Shown here: in pieces, positions 12,444 through 24,330 of the stretch | Layout of the letters: the number at the start of each line of letters is the position of its first letter | Position numbering within the stretch: position 1 is the stretch's first letter | Source: Hypericum androsaemum | Lineage: Eukaryota; Streptophyta; Magnoliopsida; Malpighiales; Hypericaceae | NCBI GenBank assembly: GCA_963995505.1 | Contig: OZ023198.1 | Location: 11,151,141-11,215,140 of the forward strand | Reading direction: 5' to 3' | Length of the DNA: 64,000 nucleotides | The notes under the pieces: generated by a model | The model's database searches: none | Seen by the model: the letters and a program-made list of their open reading frames with translations, nothing else | Told to the model about the DNA's origin: nothing | Made by a program: the position numbers and the translations under genes

Positions 12444-12949
12444 CCCTCTCTCGCCTCTCTCCTTCCTCCAAGAAACCTTCACAACCCTAAACCTAGGAAC
12501 ACGACCACACAAACACTTCATCTTGTCTCCTACACTTCTGCGTGGCATCTATGGCCCAACAAAAAGAGACATATAACTCAAACAAAAACCAAACCAAATA
12601 TAAACTGTGGGTGACATCCACGATAGCTCTCACACAGAAGCTATGTACACATATATGATGTCTTGTATTTTTTAAAGTTTTAAATGACTTATCATATGCA
12701 AGGTCAAAATGCGTTCAAATTTTTATTAGTCGATTTAATATACAACTTCACTCAGAACCAACATTTTGTTTTGGCTAAATTCAGAAGCTTTATGCAGTTG
12801 CAAAAGAGTAAATTACATACATGGGTACATCCGCATTTAGTATAGTTGATCAATTCTCCAATTGAGGAAGTACAACTTCCTGGATAGCTACAAGCTTTGT
12901 TGTACCACCATACTTATGATACTCTGTAAATGATATATTCTGTCTGAAA

Positions 12950-13170
12950 GACCTTAAATGATTTGATTGGTATTATCTATACAAACAAGGTGCACCTTCT
13001 TTTCTGGCACACATTTTGAGAGAACTCCAAGGTTAAGCGCGCTTGACCTAGAGTAGTCTTAGGATGGGTGACCTCATGGAAAATTTTCTGGGATGCATGT
13101 GAGTGAGGACAAAATACGCTGAAAAAGAATCGTGTTGGTCTGTGGAGACTGATCACGAGTTAATCTATGC
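12950..13170 (+). mobile_element. Cassandra-type TRIM LTR fragment with 5S rRNA-derived segment
   Basis: At about 13018-13085 the sequence tracks plant 5S rRNA internal-promoter DNA: 'GGTTAAGCGCGCTTG', then 'AGAGTAGTCTTAGGATGGG' and 'TGACCTCATGG'. It lacks the 5S 5' end. The flanks ('GGTGCACCTTCTTTTCTGGC' before; 'GTGAGTGAGGACAAAATACG' and 'TCGTGTTGGTCTGTGG' after) look like the LTR of Cassandra, a short non-autonomous LTR element whose LTR contains a 5S-derived Pol III promoter. Only one LTR-like copy is present and its exact ends are not resolved, so it is a solo LTR or a fragment. Confidence 0.7.
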
Positions 13171-13979
13171 GCTTAGTCATGTTATTCAATGTTATGAACT
13201 TGCTTTTCTCTTGCATGTTTTGGGAATAAAATTAGTGAAATATTCATATACTCTCATCCATTTGAACATAAATATTTGAGTTTTGTGATACCTCATACGA
13301 TAGTATATGTACTACATGATGTAATAAGCACAAAAAATATTGGTGCAAACAATAGGGCTTCAATAGGCACACATCCTTATATCAGGAGACCAAATTGAAC
13401 GCTAACAACATAAAATAGGAAGTACCATCCTGCTTAACTTTAGACCATTGATTTAAAATATTGAACGGTCGTGATCTCATGCCTGCAACTCCCTTTTTGT
13501 TCATGTGATATTCTAATCTTGTCCATCGCTCCTTCTCTCCCCACTCTTTCACACGTGCACCATCCCCTCGCGATGCCGACTCTAGGTTATCTCAACAGTC
13601 GACGGTAGTTAAAAAGCACAAGTTTTCGACGGCGACGATGATTCGGCGGGGAGAGGAGGTAATACTAATGGAAGAGGATGCGGCAGCAGCGTCAAAGTTC
13701 AATTGGCAACAGGAGAAGCTGGTGGTAGAACTTTAGCTCTCGGACTCGCAGATTGGATCGACTTTGAGGAGTGTTCCTACCGGTAAAGCCGTGATATGTG
13801 CTCCAGCAGCTACTCCTGTTTGGGCCCATAATTTGTGTCGTCTTGCACACCCTCTCCGGGGTGGTGTAGTTCTTCGTGTTGCTTGTGAACTTGAGGGGCG
13901 ATCGCATTGTTGTCGTTCAAGACCCAAGCTTCAAAGGAAAGGCAATATGGTGAACGGTCGATAGATTATAGTGGTAAAA
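13171..13979. other. Intergenic DNA with a GC-rich patch
   Basis: AT-rich on the left. A GC-richer patch at about 13550-13960 holds short open frames on both strands (66 aa plus from a TTG, 71 and 64 aa minus) with no family motif and no ATG-led long frame. It may be a decayed gene fragment; no gene is called. Confidence 0.35.
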
Positions 13980-14260
13980 ACTAACGTGCCATTGAAAATT
14001 GAAGTGTCATTATATTTGGCCTTTGAAAATTCATATGCCGCTGCATTTTTTCCTTTGAAAACTGATGTGCCATTGTATTTTTGCCTTAGAAAACTGATAA
14101 ACTGTTGATCTTGCCTTATCTGTCGTTAAACTTGACTGGTATGCCATTGCAATTTGCCTAATGTACTGTTGCATATACAATGACACATCAGGCAAAAACA
14201 ACGGCACATCAGCTTTCAAAGACAAAAACTCAACGACACATAAATTTTGAGTAATATTAT
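13980..14260. repeat. Small foldback repeat
   Basis: Units of about 30 bp such as 'CTTTGAAAACTGATGTGCCA' occur in direct orientation at about 14010-14100 and as reverse complements ('GGCACATCAGCTTTCAAAGA') at about 14180-14225. This gives a hairpin-capable repeat, probably a small non-autonomous element or its remnant. Confidence 0.5.
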
Positions 14261-15062
14261 GCTTCCTTGAGCTTGCCTTCGCTTTTGACAACATTAACAA
14301 TGAGATAAGAAAAATAAATAACTTAAAAACTGTATAAATTAATCAAATATAACTTAAGAAAAAGAATTAGTAATTTTTATGTATTTTAAATTATGAACTA
14401 GTAATTTTTATGTATTTTAAATTATATAGTATTTGGTTAAAAATATTGGGAAAGGAGCTATTAGGTTGATACTAATAATATAGGAGGCAGTTGTACTTTG
14501 GCAGCACATCACTTGTGATTTTGACTGATATTACAAGTTTACCATTAAAAATCCCTTGTCCCCTTGGTGCTGCTCCGTCTCTGGACTCCTATATCAGTGT
14601 TATTTAATATCTCATATGTCAAAAGGACTTCTCTAAGCCCAAAGACATAAATCGCATGAAGCCAAACATGAATTACATAAGCAACAATCATACATTAAGT
14701 AGCACAAGATTATAGTATGATATAAGTCGTCTTCTCTCAAAATCTTCTTCATGCCAAAATAGTTTCGCTCTTCAAATACCCCACTTTAATCATTATTGTA
14801 CTAGGCCTTGTGTCACGCAATAACCTTTTCACGCAGATTATACATGCGGCACTAAGACTTTTGTGAGCCTAAGTCAACTTTTTCTTTACCAACTCTCACA
14901 CTACCGCAAGTTCTCTTGATCTTCTGTAAAAAATTTGGGTCTCTGAGAAATTGACTCATGACAACTGGCCGTCTCATATCTCCCAAAACAATATGACATT
15001 TAGCCTAACAAAAACGTTGACGATTTGATAGAAGTCCAAGTTCAATTTTTGTCATGTATAAT
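14261..15062. other. AT-rich intergenic DNA
   Basis: No gene or RNA recognised. There is a short direct repeat 'TAATTTTTATGTATTTTAAA' at about 14371 and 14402. Confidence 0.4.
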
Positions 15063-15618
15063 TAGGGGTGTGCATTTGGTATTTACCGATCCCAATTACC
15101 GATTACCGAAATGCTAAAAAAACTCTACTGATTTCGATCGCGAATAATATTTGGTAAATTTAATATTTACCGAATTAAATTTTGGTAAATTCAGTATTTA
15201 CCAAATTTACCAATTTTTTTTGAAAAATTATAAATCATCATTATATTTAATAAAAAATGCAAACATAGTCTCAATAAATACAAATTTAATCTAATAAGTA
15301 CAAGTCATCAAGTCTAATTAGTATAAAGTCTATTTAGAGCATCGACTTTTTGAAGAGGCCAAGGAAATTTTCGATAAATTATCTATAATTTGGCTTACAT
15401 ATTTATTAATATATTTGATAAATTATCATTTCTGAAAATTTGGCATATTCGGTAAAACATCGATATTTACCGAAATTTATTGAATACCGATATTTACCAA
15501 ATTTCTCAAAAACTTTCAACCGAATTAATTACCGAATACCGATTTACCAATTCCGAACTACCAATTACCAAAATTTTACCAAATTTACCAAATTCTAATT
15601 ACCATTTGCTCACCCCTA
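15063..15618. mobile_element. hAT-type MITE with 8-bp target-site duplication
   Basis: The termini are 'TAGGGGTGTGCA' at the left and 'TGCTCACCCCTA' at the right, an imperfect terminal inverted repeat typical of plant hAT elements. Both ends are flanked by the identical 8-mer TGTATAAT (15055-15062 and 15619-15626), the duplication length expected for hAT. The 556-bp interior is AT-rich, full of 'TACCGAAT/TACCAAAT' motifs, and codes for nothing, so it is non-autonomous. It ends about 220 bp upstream of the likely first exon of the large gene at 17204-24330. Confidence 0.9.
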
Positions 15619-15839
15619 TGTATAATCATAGCATAAAAATTTACCTTCAAAAAAAAAACTCTCCAAAGAAAGCCGGTGAACCCCCCACGCGCCACCTCTC
15701 CATAGGACCAAAACTCTCTTCCCATTTCACCAAACCAAACAACTCCCCCCAAGTCTTTAAAGTAACCAAATCCAAGCCTCGTCACCAATTGGAGCTTCGG
15801 CCTCGGTTATCCCGAACCTAGCCAACCCTCTCCTTCCTC

Positions 15840-17203
15840 TACTCGTTGAAAATTTCGCACTCTATTTCGATCACTTTATCTCTCTCTCTCTCTCTCTCGA
15901 TTGGAACCCTAAGTTTAGAAACCAATTATCGCTCGCGAGGGATCGGTTGCCAAGCTCAGGGGGCGAGGGGTCAAGGGGCGCCACCAGGGAGGTGAGAAGG
16001 TAAGTCAGAAACCCTAATTTAATCCCCGCGCGTTATCGGTTTGGCGGGCGGGGGAAGCCGGCTCCTTTCGGGTTTAGGATAAAGTTGGAGTCTTGATGGG
16101 TTTAGGGGTCCCGCTCAGTTGCCAATTGGAGAAGTTGAGTTCAAATTGATGCACAGGGAGTTGAGAAGTTGGGAAAGAGTTGGTTGGTCTTTTCGACAAG
16201 GGTAGTGCGGACGGGTTGTTTTAGGATTTCGGGACTTTCTTTCGGGTTTTTATGTTGCCAGCTGCACTGCCTTGGGTCCGGAGATGTGGAAGAATGAGTC
16301 ATTTGGTGCTCTTTGCGTGACCTCCGTGGTGGTGTAGGTTATGTTTAGTTTCTAATGCTGTTCATGCCAGTCGTAGAACGTGCACGGTAGTTGATGTGAT
16401 TTGTGCAGTGTTGGTAGATTGAGTGGAGTACATTTCGAGAGCTGTTCTATTGTTTCGGGACTGCCTGATGGAGATGGGTGGTTGAAGACTAACCATTAGC
16501 TGGCGACTAGTTGGGAATGTGTACTGGATGTCCATTTGGGCGATGATTCTTGGAATGCCTATGGATCAATGGAGTTCCTAATGGAAATGGAGAATTTCGG
16601 AGTGGGTTAGCTGATATTATGAAGCTTTTTGTTTATATGTGATGGGGAATCACTGGAGATCGTATGAACCTTGGGGTCTCATGAGATAATGAAGCAAGGT
16701 GGAATCACTTACAGAGTGCTGCGTAAGAGTAGATAATGCGGTGCCCCTGCATATACCACTGGAAGGATAGAAAAATTGTCTGGCATGGTCTAAACTTCTG
16801 AGGGTCGAATATGCTGTCTGGTTGCCAGTTGGACATCCATTTTGTGGATTCAACTAGTCAGGGATCTGAGTTCGTTGCTGTATTCTCTAACTTTCTCGCC
16901 ACACATTAAGCAATATTTGGTTACTCCATTGGCACTGTGTAATACCATTTTGATCGATCCTACAGTTGTCCTTTTCCACTCTGATGATGTAGTCAGGAAA
17001 TATCTAAATTGCTTGGAATTAGTCAAGATTACAAATTGAGCTTCTTTGACATGGAAATTTCAGTATTTGCACATATTGATGACTTATGTGATTGATTCTA
17101 ATTGACTTCAATTTCTTTGGTGTTTCTGATATTTTTTTTTTATTCTTAATTTAGGTAGCGTGTCTCCCTCTAATTGTGCCGTGGATAACATTGTGTGTTA
17201 TCC
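15840..17203 (+). promoter_or_regulatory. 5' leader with leader intron of the large gene
   Basis: A CT-rich stretch with (TC)10 at 15879-15898 leads to a good donor ('GAAG|GTAAGT', intron from 16000). The matching acceptor is 'AATTTAG|GT' at 17154/17155 after a T-rich tract, leaving 49 leader bases before ATG 17204. This implies a leader intron of about 1.15 kb. No TATA box is clear; the transcription start is inferred, not seen. Confidence 0.55.
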
Positions 17204-20200
17204 ATGCCTGGTAACGAACGTGGAGATAGGATCCACAATTTCTTTGGCCAGGAGAACTTGTCCCAGAGCCAGCACCTACCGCAGGTTGTTGACGAAGCTT
17301 GGCCTGGGGTAGGCAACAATTTCTGGCATGGAAGTCAGAGACAGATAGCTGCGTCTACTATACCTAATGTAAAGAATCATAATGTTCCTCAAACAGGTAC
17401 AACCTTTTCAGATGCAGAGTAGTTCTCTTTGTTGTTTTGTAAATTTTGGATGAATCGTGATGACATGATTTGGAGTTCGTACGTCTGGTCTCTGGTCGAA
17501 TTTTTATCTGTACTGAAGTAACTCCCTTTTTGTATCAGCTGATTCAGATGAACGTCATGGTTCTTCAAGTTTGCACCAGGGTTTGAGCTTTTCCCAGCCA
17601 ATCCCGAGACCTGAATTTTCCAGAAACCGAACTCAGGTCCAACAGCCCACTTTGAATGGCTATGTGCAGGGGCATCAGATGTTTCATAACAGACAGAATG
17701 AGGCGAACCTACTGGGAATGGATACAGAACCAGATGGGCGGAATCTAACATCTAGGGGCTTTTCACTTCATGAATCACAGCCGCAGCTTGGAAATGGTCT
17801 AGAATTTCACAAGAAAAGTTCGGGGTTTACAGATTATACCGAATCCCCTGTTAATTATGATTTTTTTGGAGGTCAGCAGCAACTGGGCACCCAGCAACCT
17901 GGGATGTTGCAATCATTACAAAGACAACAGTCGGGGATCAGTGAAATGCAACTATTAGAACAACAGCAGTTCATGCTTAGGCAAATGCAGGATGTTCAGA
18001 GGCAGCAACAAATTCAGAAGCAACAAGAAATGAGACAGATGACCTCATTTGTGAAGCAGCAGCCTGGTGTTGATCATTCATCATCATCAGCTTTAATCAA
18101 TGGCATTCCTGTACAAGATTTATCCAATTATTCATGGCAACCAGATCTCGTATCAGCCAACACAAACTGGTTGCAGCGAAATGTGTCTTCTGCCGTGCAA
18201 GGATCCTCTAGTGGGCATATGTTTTCTCCTGGGCAAGGTGATATGCCGCCCTTGGTGGGTGCTGTTCCTGCACAGGTTGATCAGTCTCTTTATGGTGCTC
18301 CTGTCTCTGGAAATGGAGTCCCTCAAAATCGTTTTCCTATGTTGCAAATGGATAAGCCCAATTCACAACAGATATCTGGTGGTAGTAGTTCCTTTTCAGG
18401 TAATCAATATGTTGCTTTTTCAGAGCAGTTAAGTTATCAGGATGGAAATACGATTATGAGACAGGGGCATCAAGGCAAAAATTTGATTGCCTCCCCTGCT
18501 AGTCAGGGTTTGGGCAGTGGTTTTGGCATGGAACACTTGCAACGAGTCAGTTCCCAACAGAATGGGCTTCTTCATGAGTTTCATGAACGACAAGATTTGG
18601 ATGGCACACTGCAATCTTCCCAAGAGAAAGCAATCTCGCAAATATCCCCTCCTCAGAAAGTGGCCACCCTGGATCCAACGGAGGAAAGGATTTTGTTTGG
18701 TTCGGATGATAATTTGTGGGATTCCTTTGGTAAAGATGCTGGGATAGCTTCAGGAGGGTTCAACATTTTGGATGGAGCTGACATGTCTGGTCCATCACCT
18801 TCTTTGCTAAGTGGGAGTTGGAGTGCTCTTATGCAGTCTGCAGTAGCAGAAACATCCACTGATAATATGGGAACACGAGAAGAATGGAGTGGATTGACCT
18901 CCCTACCCAGCGAACCTACAACAAAGGATCAGCAGAACCAGATTTCAAGTAATGGCGACAAGCAGCAGTTGACTTGGGCTAACAATGGCTTCCAGACTCC
19001 ACCTCTTAATTCAGGCCTTTCTTCTTTGTCTGGTAATGCCTATGCAAACAGGAATCAAAGCACTACTTCTGGGCAAGGTGGAGTTGAAGCTTATGAGAAC
19101 AATAGGACTGTACAAATGGGTGCTTCTCAGCAACTGATTCAACAGTTACCCGGGGAAGGAACAAAATGGATGCAGGCTGAACCTGGCCATGATTTTGGTA
19201 AAGTTTTGCATTCTAATTCTAGAACAAATGTAAAAACAGGTTCAGGTTCATGGCTTAGTCAGCAGAGTCATCCATTTTATAATAATGCCACTAGCAGTCA
19301 GCATCCCGACAGAGCTAATGGTTTGAACGTTCATGATTCTGCTGCACCCAGTGCTGTTGATGGTCTGCAAAATAGAGCAAATGAGAATGCTTCACAAACT
19401 TCCCAGAATATTGAGCAGAGAAGTCCCATGTTAAATTTGATGGGTCATAGTGGAATTGCATGGAAGGTGGGTTCAATTTCTGGTTCAGGGACGGAGATGG
19501 AGCATCCAAAATATGCTGCTGGAAGCCCACGGGTTAGCAGAGGAAGTTCCGATCTTAACAATAATGCTTCAATGCCAGATTCAAGAATGTTAGCGACCAG
19601 CCGCGATGGTAGCCAGCAGCTTGGAAACAACGATAACATAGATGTTTGGAAACATGTTAGCTCCTCAATGACCACTCAATGGACTGGGTTTCCTGGAAAT
19701 TCTCAACCTGATATGGGTAAATACAATCAGACTTTGGAGTTATCAAGGAATAACAGTTTGTCTAATGGTACACTTGATAGGCATGACTTAGAGAACTCGC
19801 ATGCCAATGAGAAAACGGAGAATAGTGTTGGTTCTAGAGAAAATGATGTTAGTGATTCATCTTGTTTGCCTGGGGTTAAGCAAAAATCATCCACCAGTCA
19901 AAGTGGCCGAAAGCCTTCCGTAGGTCGCAAGTTCCAGTATCATCCAATGGGTGATGTGGATGTAGATGTCCAACCAAATCATGGAACAAAACGTGCCACG
20001 ATGTCACAATCCATGATGCAGCAGGTTTCTCAACAGTTGAAAACTAATGACCGAGGGTATCCGAGCCATTCAAAAAGTTCCAGACATACAGCTTGGAATT
20101 CCTTGGAGACTGAGAAGGTGACTGTAGGAATTAAGATATGGATATTTCCACTTTTTGTTTCCTCGCTGATAGATGCTCTCTGTCAGTCCTATGCAAACTT

Positions 20201-23200
20201 TTACTTTCAGTTGATAGATGTTAGCAGATTTGTGAATCCTTATTGAATCTCTTTTTTTTTAATGTTAATACCAGTTGCATTCTGGTCTCTCCGGTTTGCC
20301 AAGAGAAACAAGAGGCTTAGATGGGGCACACGAGGAAGACTTGCTTTCTGGAACTAGACCAAGTACATTTGCTCAACTTGATGAAGCTGTACATAGTCCT
20401 GCACCTCATGGGAGCACGCCCTTGAGGTATTCAAATGCTAGGAATACTCAATTTAATTTTTAATCAATCGATATATTAAGGGATATCGTTAAGCTTTTTC
20501 TTCCTGCGGATGCGTGCTAATTTTGCATAATATTCCTTGCATGTTTATTATTATTATATTATATTTTAGACTAGAGTCTATTCTACTTCCTAGAGCTGAT
20601 TGTTACTTTTTGTGTGCAACAATATTGCAGTCAAAATGTTCTTCAACTATTTCACAAGATGGAACAGTCAAAGGAGCAGGGTAATGCCAGACAGATTAGC
20701 TCTACCAACGGCAATTTTTCTTCTGAGGTACCTGAAACCAGTGCTTCGGAAGTAACTCTTCCTCTTCAGCACAACCAGTCTTCTGCTCAACGAGGTTTTG
20801 GATTGCAACTGGGTATATCCTCTCAACAGTTACTCTCTCATGAGCACTCTGTTTCTTCTCAGACGCACTCAGAAGCAGCTAATCATCTCAGAGAAACTCA
20901 TACTGCTTCTTCTAGAGGAGAGAGGGACCACATGTGGTTGGCTGCTTCCACTTTCCAGTCCCTGCCACACAATGTCTCTGGTAGTCTTAGGAATAATGTC
21001 CAGCAGAACGTTGGCACCTCTTTTCTTCCTGGTTTTCCTTATTCAAGAAGTCAACATCATAATCAGCACATCGCTGATATAAGAAGGCAGGTGGCAGACA
21101 CTCAAGCAGTCAATATGTCTTATAACAAACATTCTTCCAATTCCGAGCAGACGGAGCCCTTTTGGAGAGATCAACCCAATCAATCAACAATGGCCTCAGT
21201 GCCGGACTTTACCAGAAGCACGCAACAGGAGGCCAATGAGATGTCTCATCCTAGAAGTCATTCAAGAGACCCTGCCCCTAAATTTCCGGTGTTGGATGAT
21301 GCAATGACAGCCGATCATTGTCGTATGCCTGTGATGCTACATGAGGGTGTTACTCCTAAAGATTTTTCTGTAGCATGCTCAAGTCTCTCTGCTGGCCAGC
21401 AACACTCAAGTGGTCAGTTTTCCAATAGTTATTCTGACGTGTACATGCCTGATGTGAAAACAATGAAAAATTCAGAAACAACTTCTTCTCATTCTCACAA
21501 TGAAGAGGATCAGACTCAAAAGGATGGGGTCATTCAATCAGAGTCTGATACTTTGGGTATGCAACTTCAATCAATTGCGAAAGAACAGCCAGGAAAAGGT
21601 GATGCTTGGACACAAATAAATCCAGGTAATCATCTGGCTTCAGTAGCAACAACTGCCTCACAAGGAAAAGAACTCGCAGTAGGTCTTTCTGCGGCTGCCT
21701 CTATCTCAGGCACTCCCATCTCCCAGAGAGAGATTGGAATTTTCGGTCCATCTTTGAAACCCAACTTTTCTTTGCCCCATAGTTTCTCTTCTATTCGGCA
21801 AGTACAGGGCATGGAAAATGCAGAGGTTGATCATTCTAGTAGGACAACAAAGAAGTTAAAAGGCGTTGATGGTATCCTAGATGCTCAATCTGTTGCTTCT
21901 CAGGGAGGACAGGAGCTACTTGAGCATAAAATGGTCAGGGAGGGTTTACCTGATGAGAAGTTAGTTTCATGTGGAGAGCCAATGACACTAAATTTTTCCA
22001 GTAGACTAACCGATTGTCATACTGCAAATGCTCTATCAGCTGATACCAACCCCCTTGGTCCGGATGATTGTCCGAATTTGGCTGGTGGCAGCAATAGAAC
22101 TTCAGATAGATATCAGCAGTCTCAGGTCAGTCCGCAGATGGCTCCTTCATGGTTTGATCGCTATGGAACTTTAAAAAATAAACAGATACTATCCACGTAT
22201 GATGCACAAAAATTGGTGACAAAAGCCTCTCATCAGCCAGTCCCTTTTGGAAGCCCTACTGATGTAAATCCAGTGGAACGAGAAAACAGTCTCACTGCAA
22301 ATGCTAACTTGAGTGCAGCTGTTCACAAAAGCCCAATCTCTACTGAGAACATCTCTTCCTCCCAGCTTTTGGACACAGAAGTTACCAGTCAGGCTTTAGT
22401 ATTAAAGAGGCCAAAGAAGCGGAAAACTGCGACCTCTGATCTTATTCCTTGGCACAGAGAAGTGACATCTATTCCACAAAGGCTTCGGACTATCAGGTTA
22501 TTTTCATTATTTGGAGATCTAAAAAAAAGGGTTTCTCATCACCTGGTGTATTGCATGACTTGTGTTGTTGCTTTGCTGCATGTTCCATTTTATTTTCTTT
22601 GGTTCTACTGCAGCGAATCAGGTGATCATTGTTCCTTTCTCCTTTCTCGCCCAACTATTCTAAAGCTGGCCAGTTTTTTAATGTGCAGTTCGGCAGAAGT
22701 GGACTGGTCAAAGGCGGTTAACCGTTTGGCTGAGAAGGTAGAATTAGTATAGGGATATTACATTTTGGTTGGGTGAACAATTGTCTAGTCTTATATGGTC
22801 CACAGCTCGCTGAATTTTGTAATCGATCCATTCTAATAACAGGTGGAAGAAACTGACACAGTAGATGATATTCCTCCGCTCCTTCGTCTAAAGAGAAGGC
22901 TTGTGTTGACAACACAACTTATGCAGCTGCTTCTTCATCCTCCCACAACGCGAGCTCTTTTTGATGATGCTATCTTGAACTGCGAGACTGTGATATATTT
23001 AGTTGGCAGATCAACTTTGGGGTATGCGTGCGGCATGCTCGGTTGTTATGGGGACAGCATGAGCTCACCTGCAAGTGTTGGGAAACGGTAATGATCAATT
23101 TGAGCTTCATTTTTTTGTTTTTAAAAGTTTACTTTTCTGTTCTGATGGACTGAATATTTTTCCATCTATGGCATTATCAAGTACGCCGAGCATCCAAGTA

Positions 23201-24330
23201 TCCTTTTGTACTTTATCTTCGGGCTTCATGATGAGCCTAAAACTTCATGTAATGTTTTGTACTTTTCACAGGGTTCATGATGAGCCTAAAATTTCGAAGA
23301 AGATAAAGGATCAGTACTTCAGAAAGGTTAGGGAAGACCTCGTCGATAGAGCAAGGAAACTGGAAGACGATCTCTTGAGGTAATTTTTTAAGCTGGGTTC
23401 AATTCTTAACCTGCTCAGCCCTTGAGGTCTTGCTCAAGTGGCAAGGGCTGGGGTGGAGATTTGAGATTGGGGATCCAAGATCAGGCTTCAATTTCAAACC
23501 TTGGAGGTGTAGAACATCTACTGATACAAAAAACTTAACCAGCTCAGTCGTGAACAAGATGTGCTTGAAATCAGTATCTATTAGCAAGTTTCTTTCTGTT
23601 GTGCCCCAGAATTGTGGTTATATCATTAAGTTTGCTTCTCGAAAAAGCAAGTTGTGGCTGTTAAGGTTCTAGGCAAGAAGCTTTCAATAGGAGCATTCTG
23701 CACCCTATAATTTCAGTGGGAAAACAATGCCCCGAGGGTTGGAGGTCTCCACCTCCTGGGATGCATGATGTAGTAGTAGTACAAGAAAATTGTATTTTGG
23801 GTGAAAGCTTGAGGGAAAATTTATGCCTATCATCAAGATTCGCTGGAAAGAAGGAAATCGAAGGCTTGGTTTTATTTCAGTTTGCGTCAGATGGAATTAT
23901 TGAACATTTTGCAGGGAGGATACATGATTAATGATCCACAATTTTTTGCTAATTTGTTATGCCTTCTCTTCGCTACTTTTGTTCTCTCTGTTCTTTGGAT
24001 GCTAATCTTTGTGCTTGTTGCTCCAACTGTGCAGCTTGTCATTTATGTCTGATGCACCTGTATTCTGATTGGTTATGTCTCCACTAATGATACAGGTTGG
24101 ATAAGAGAATGTCGGTGTTAGACTTGAGAGTGGAATGCCAGGATCTGGAGAGGTTTGCTGTCATCAATCGTTTTGCTAAGTTCCATGGTAGGGGTCAAGC
24201 TGATGCGGCCGAGACCTCATCTTCATCCGATGCACCAACAAACTTTCAGAAATACTTTCCCCAGAGATATGTTACTGCTCTGCCGATGCCTAGGAATCTT
24301 CCTGACAGGGTACAATGTCTTTCACTTTGA
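17204..24330 (+). CDS. Large Gln/Ser/Asn-rich plant nuclear-type protein ('dentin sialophosphoprotein-like')
   Basis: Eight coding exons join in phase: 17204-17396, 17539-20117, 20275-20426, 20631-22496, 22689-22737, 22843-23087, 23272-23379 and 24096-24330 (TGA), giving 1808 aa. Family landmarks are the N-terminal 'MPGNERGDRIHNFFGQENL' and, at the C-terminus, 'EVDWSKAVNRLAEKV', 'LKRRLVLTTQLMQLLL', 'KFHGRGQADAAE' and 'PQRYVTALPMPRNLPDRVQC'. These match the plant family annotated as dentin sialophosphoprotein-related (Arabidopsis AT5G07940/07970/07980 group). About 1500 central residues are low-complexity Q/S/N/G-rich and probably disordered, with a Q-rich segment near 17940-18065. Function is unknown; nuclear location is a guess. 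The ATG was chosen by this N-terminus. Intron 4 (22497-22688) can be read through in frame, so an isoform with a short tail is possible. The last exon lies in the duplicated block. Confidence 0.85.
23425..23494 (+). repeat. tRNA-head-like repeat piece in intron 7 at duplication edge
   Basis: 'CTTGCTCAAGTGGCAAGGGC' resembles a Pol III A box, followed about 30 bases later by a weak B-box-like 'GGGATCCAAG'. It could be a SINE remnant. It ends where homology between blocks A and B begins (23495). Confidence 0.3.

Noticed and set aside
12348..12548. Small minus-strand frame with a poly-Glu tail
   Set aside because: Created by the CTC/TTC microsatellite; no conserved sequence.
13692..13964. Overlapping small frames in a GC-rich patch
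   Set aside because: No ATG-led frame of useful length on the plus strand, no motif, and all frames overlap on opposite strands; a gene cannot be supported.
23716..23931. 71-codon frame in intron 7 of the large gene, also at 50086-50313
   Set aside because: It is intronic, differs between the copies by a 3-bp indel and several changes, and has no family motif. It is probably open by chance.
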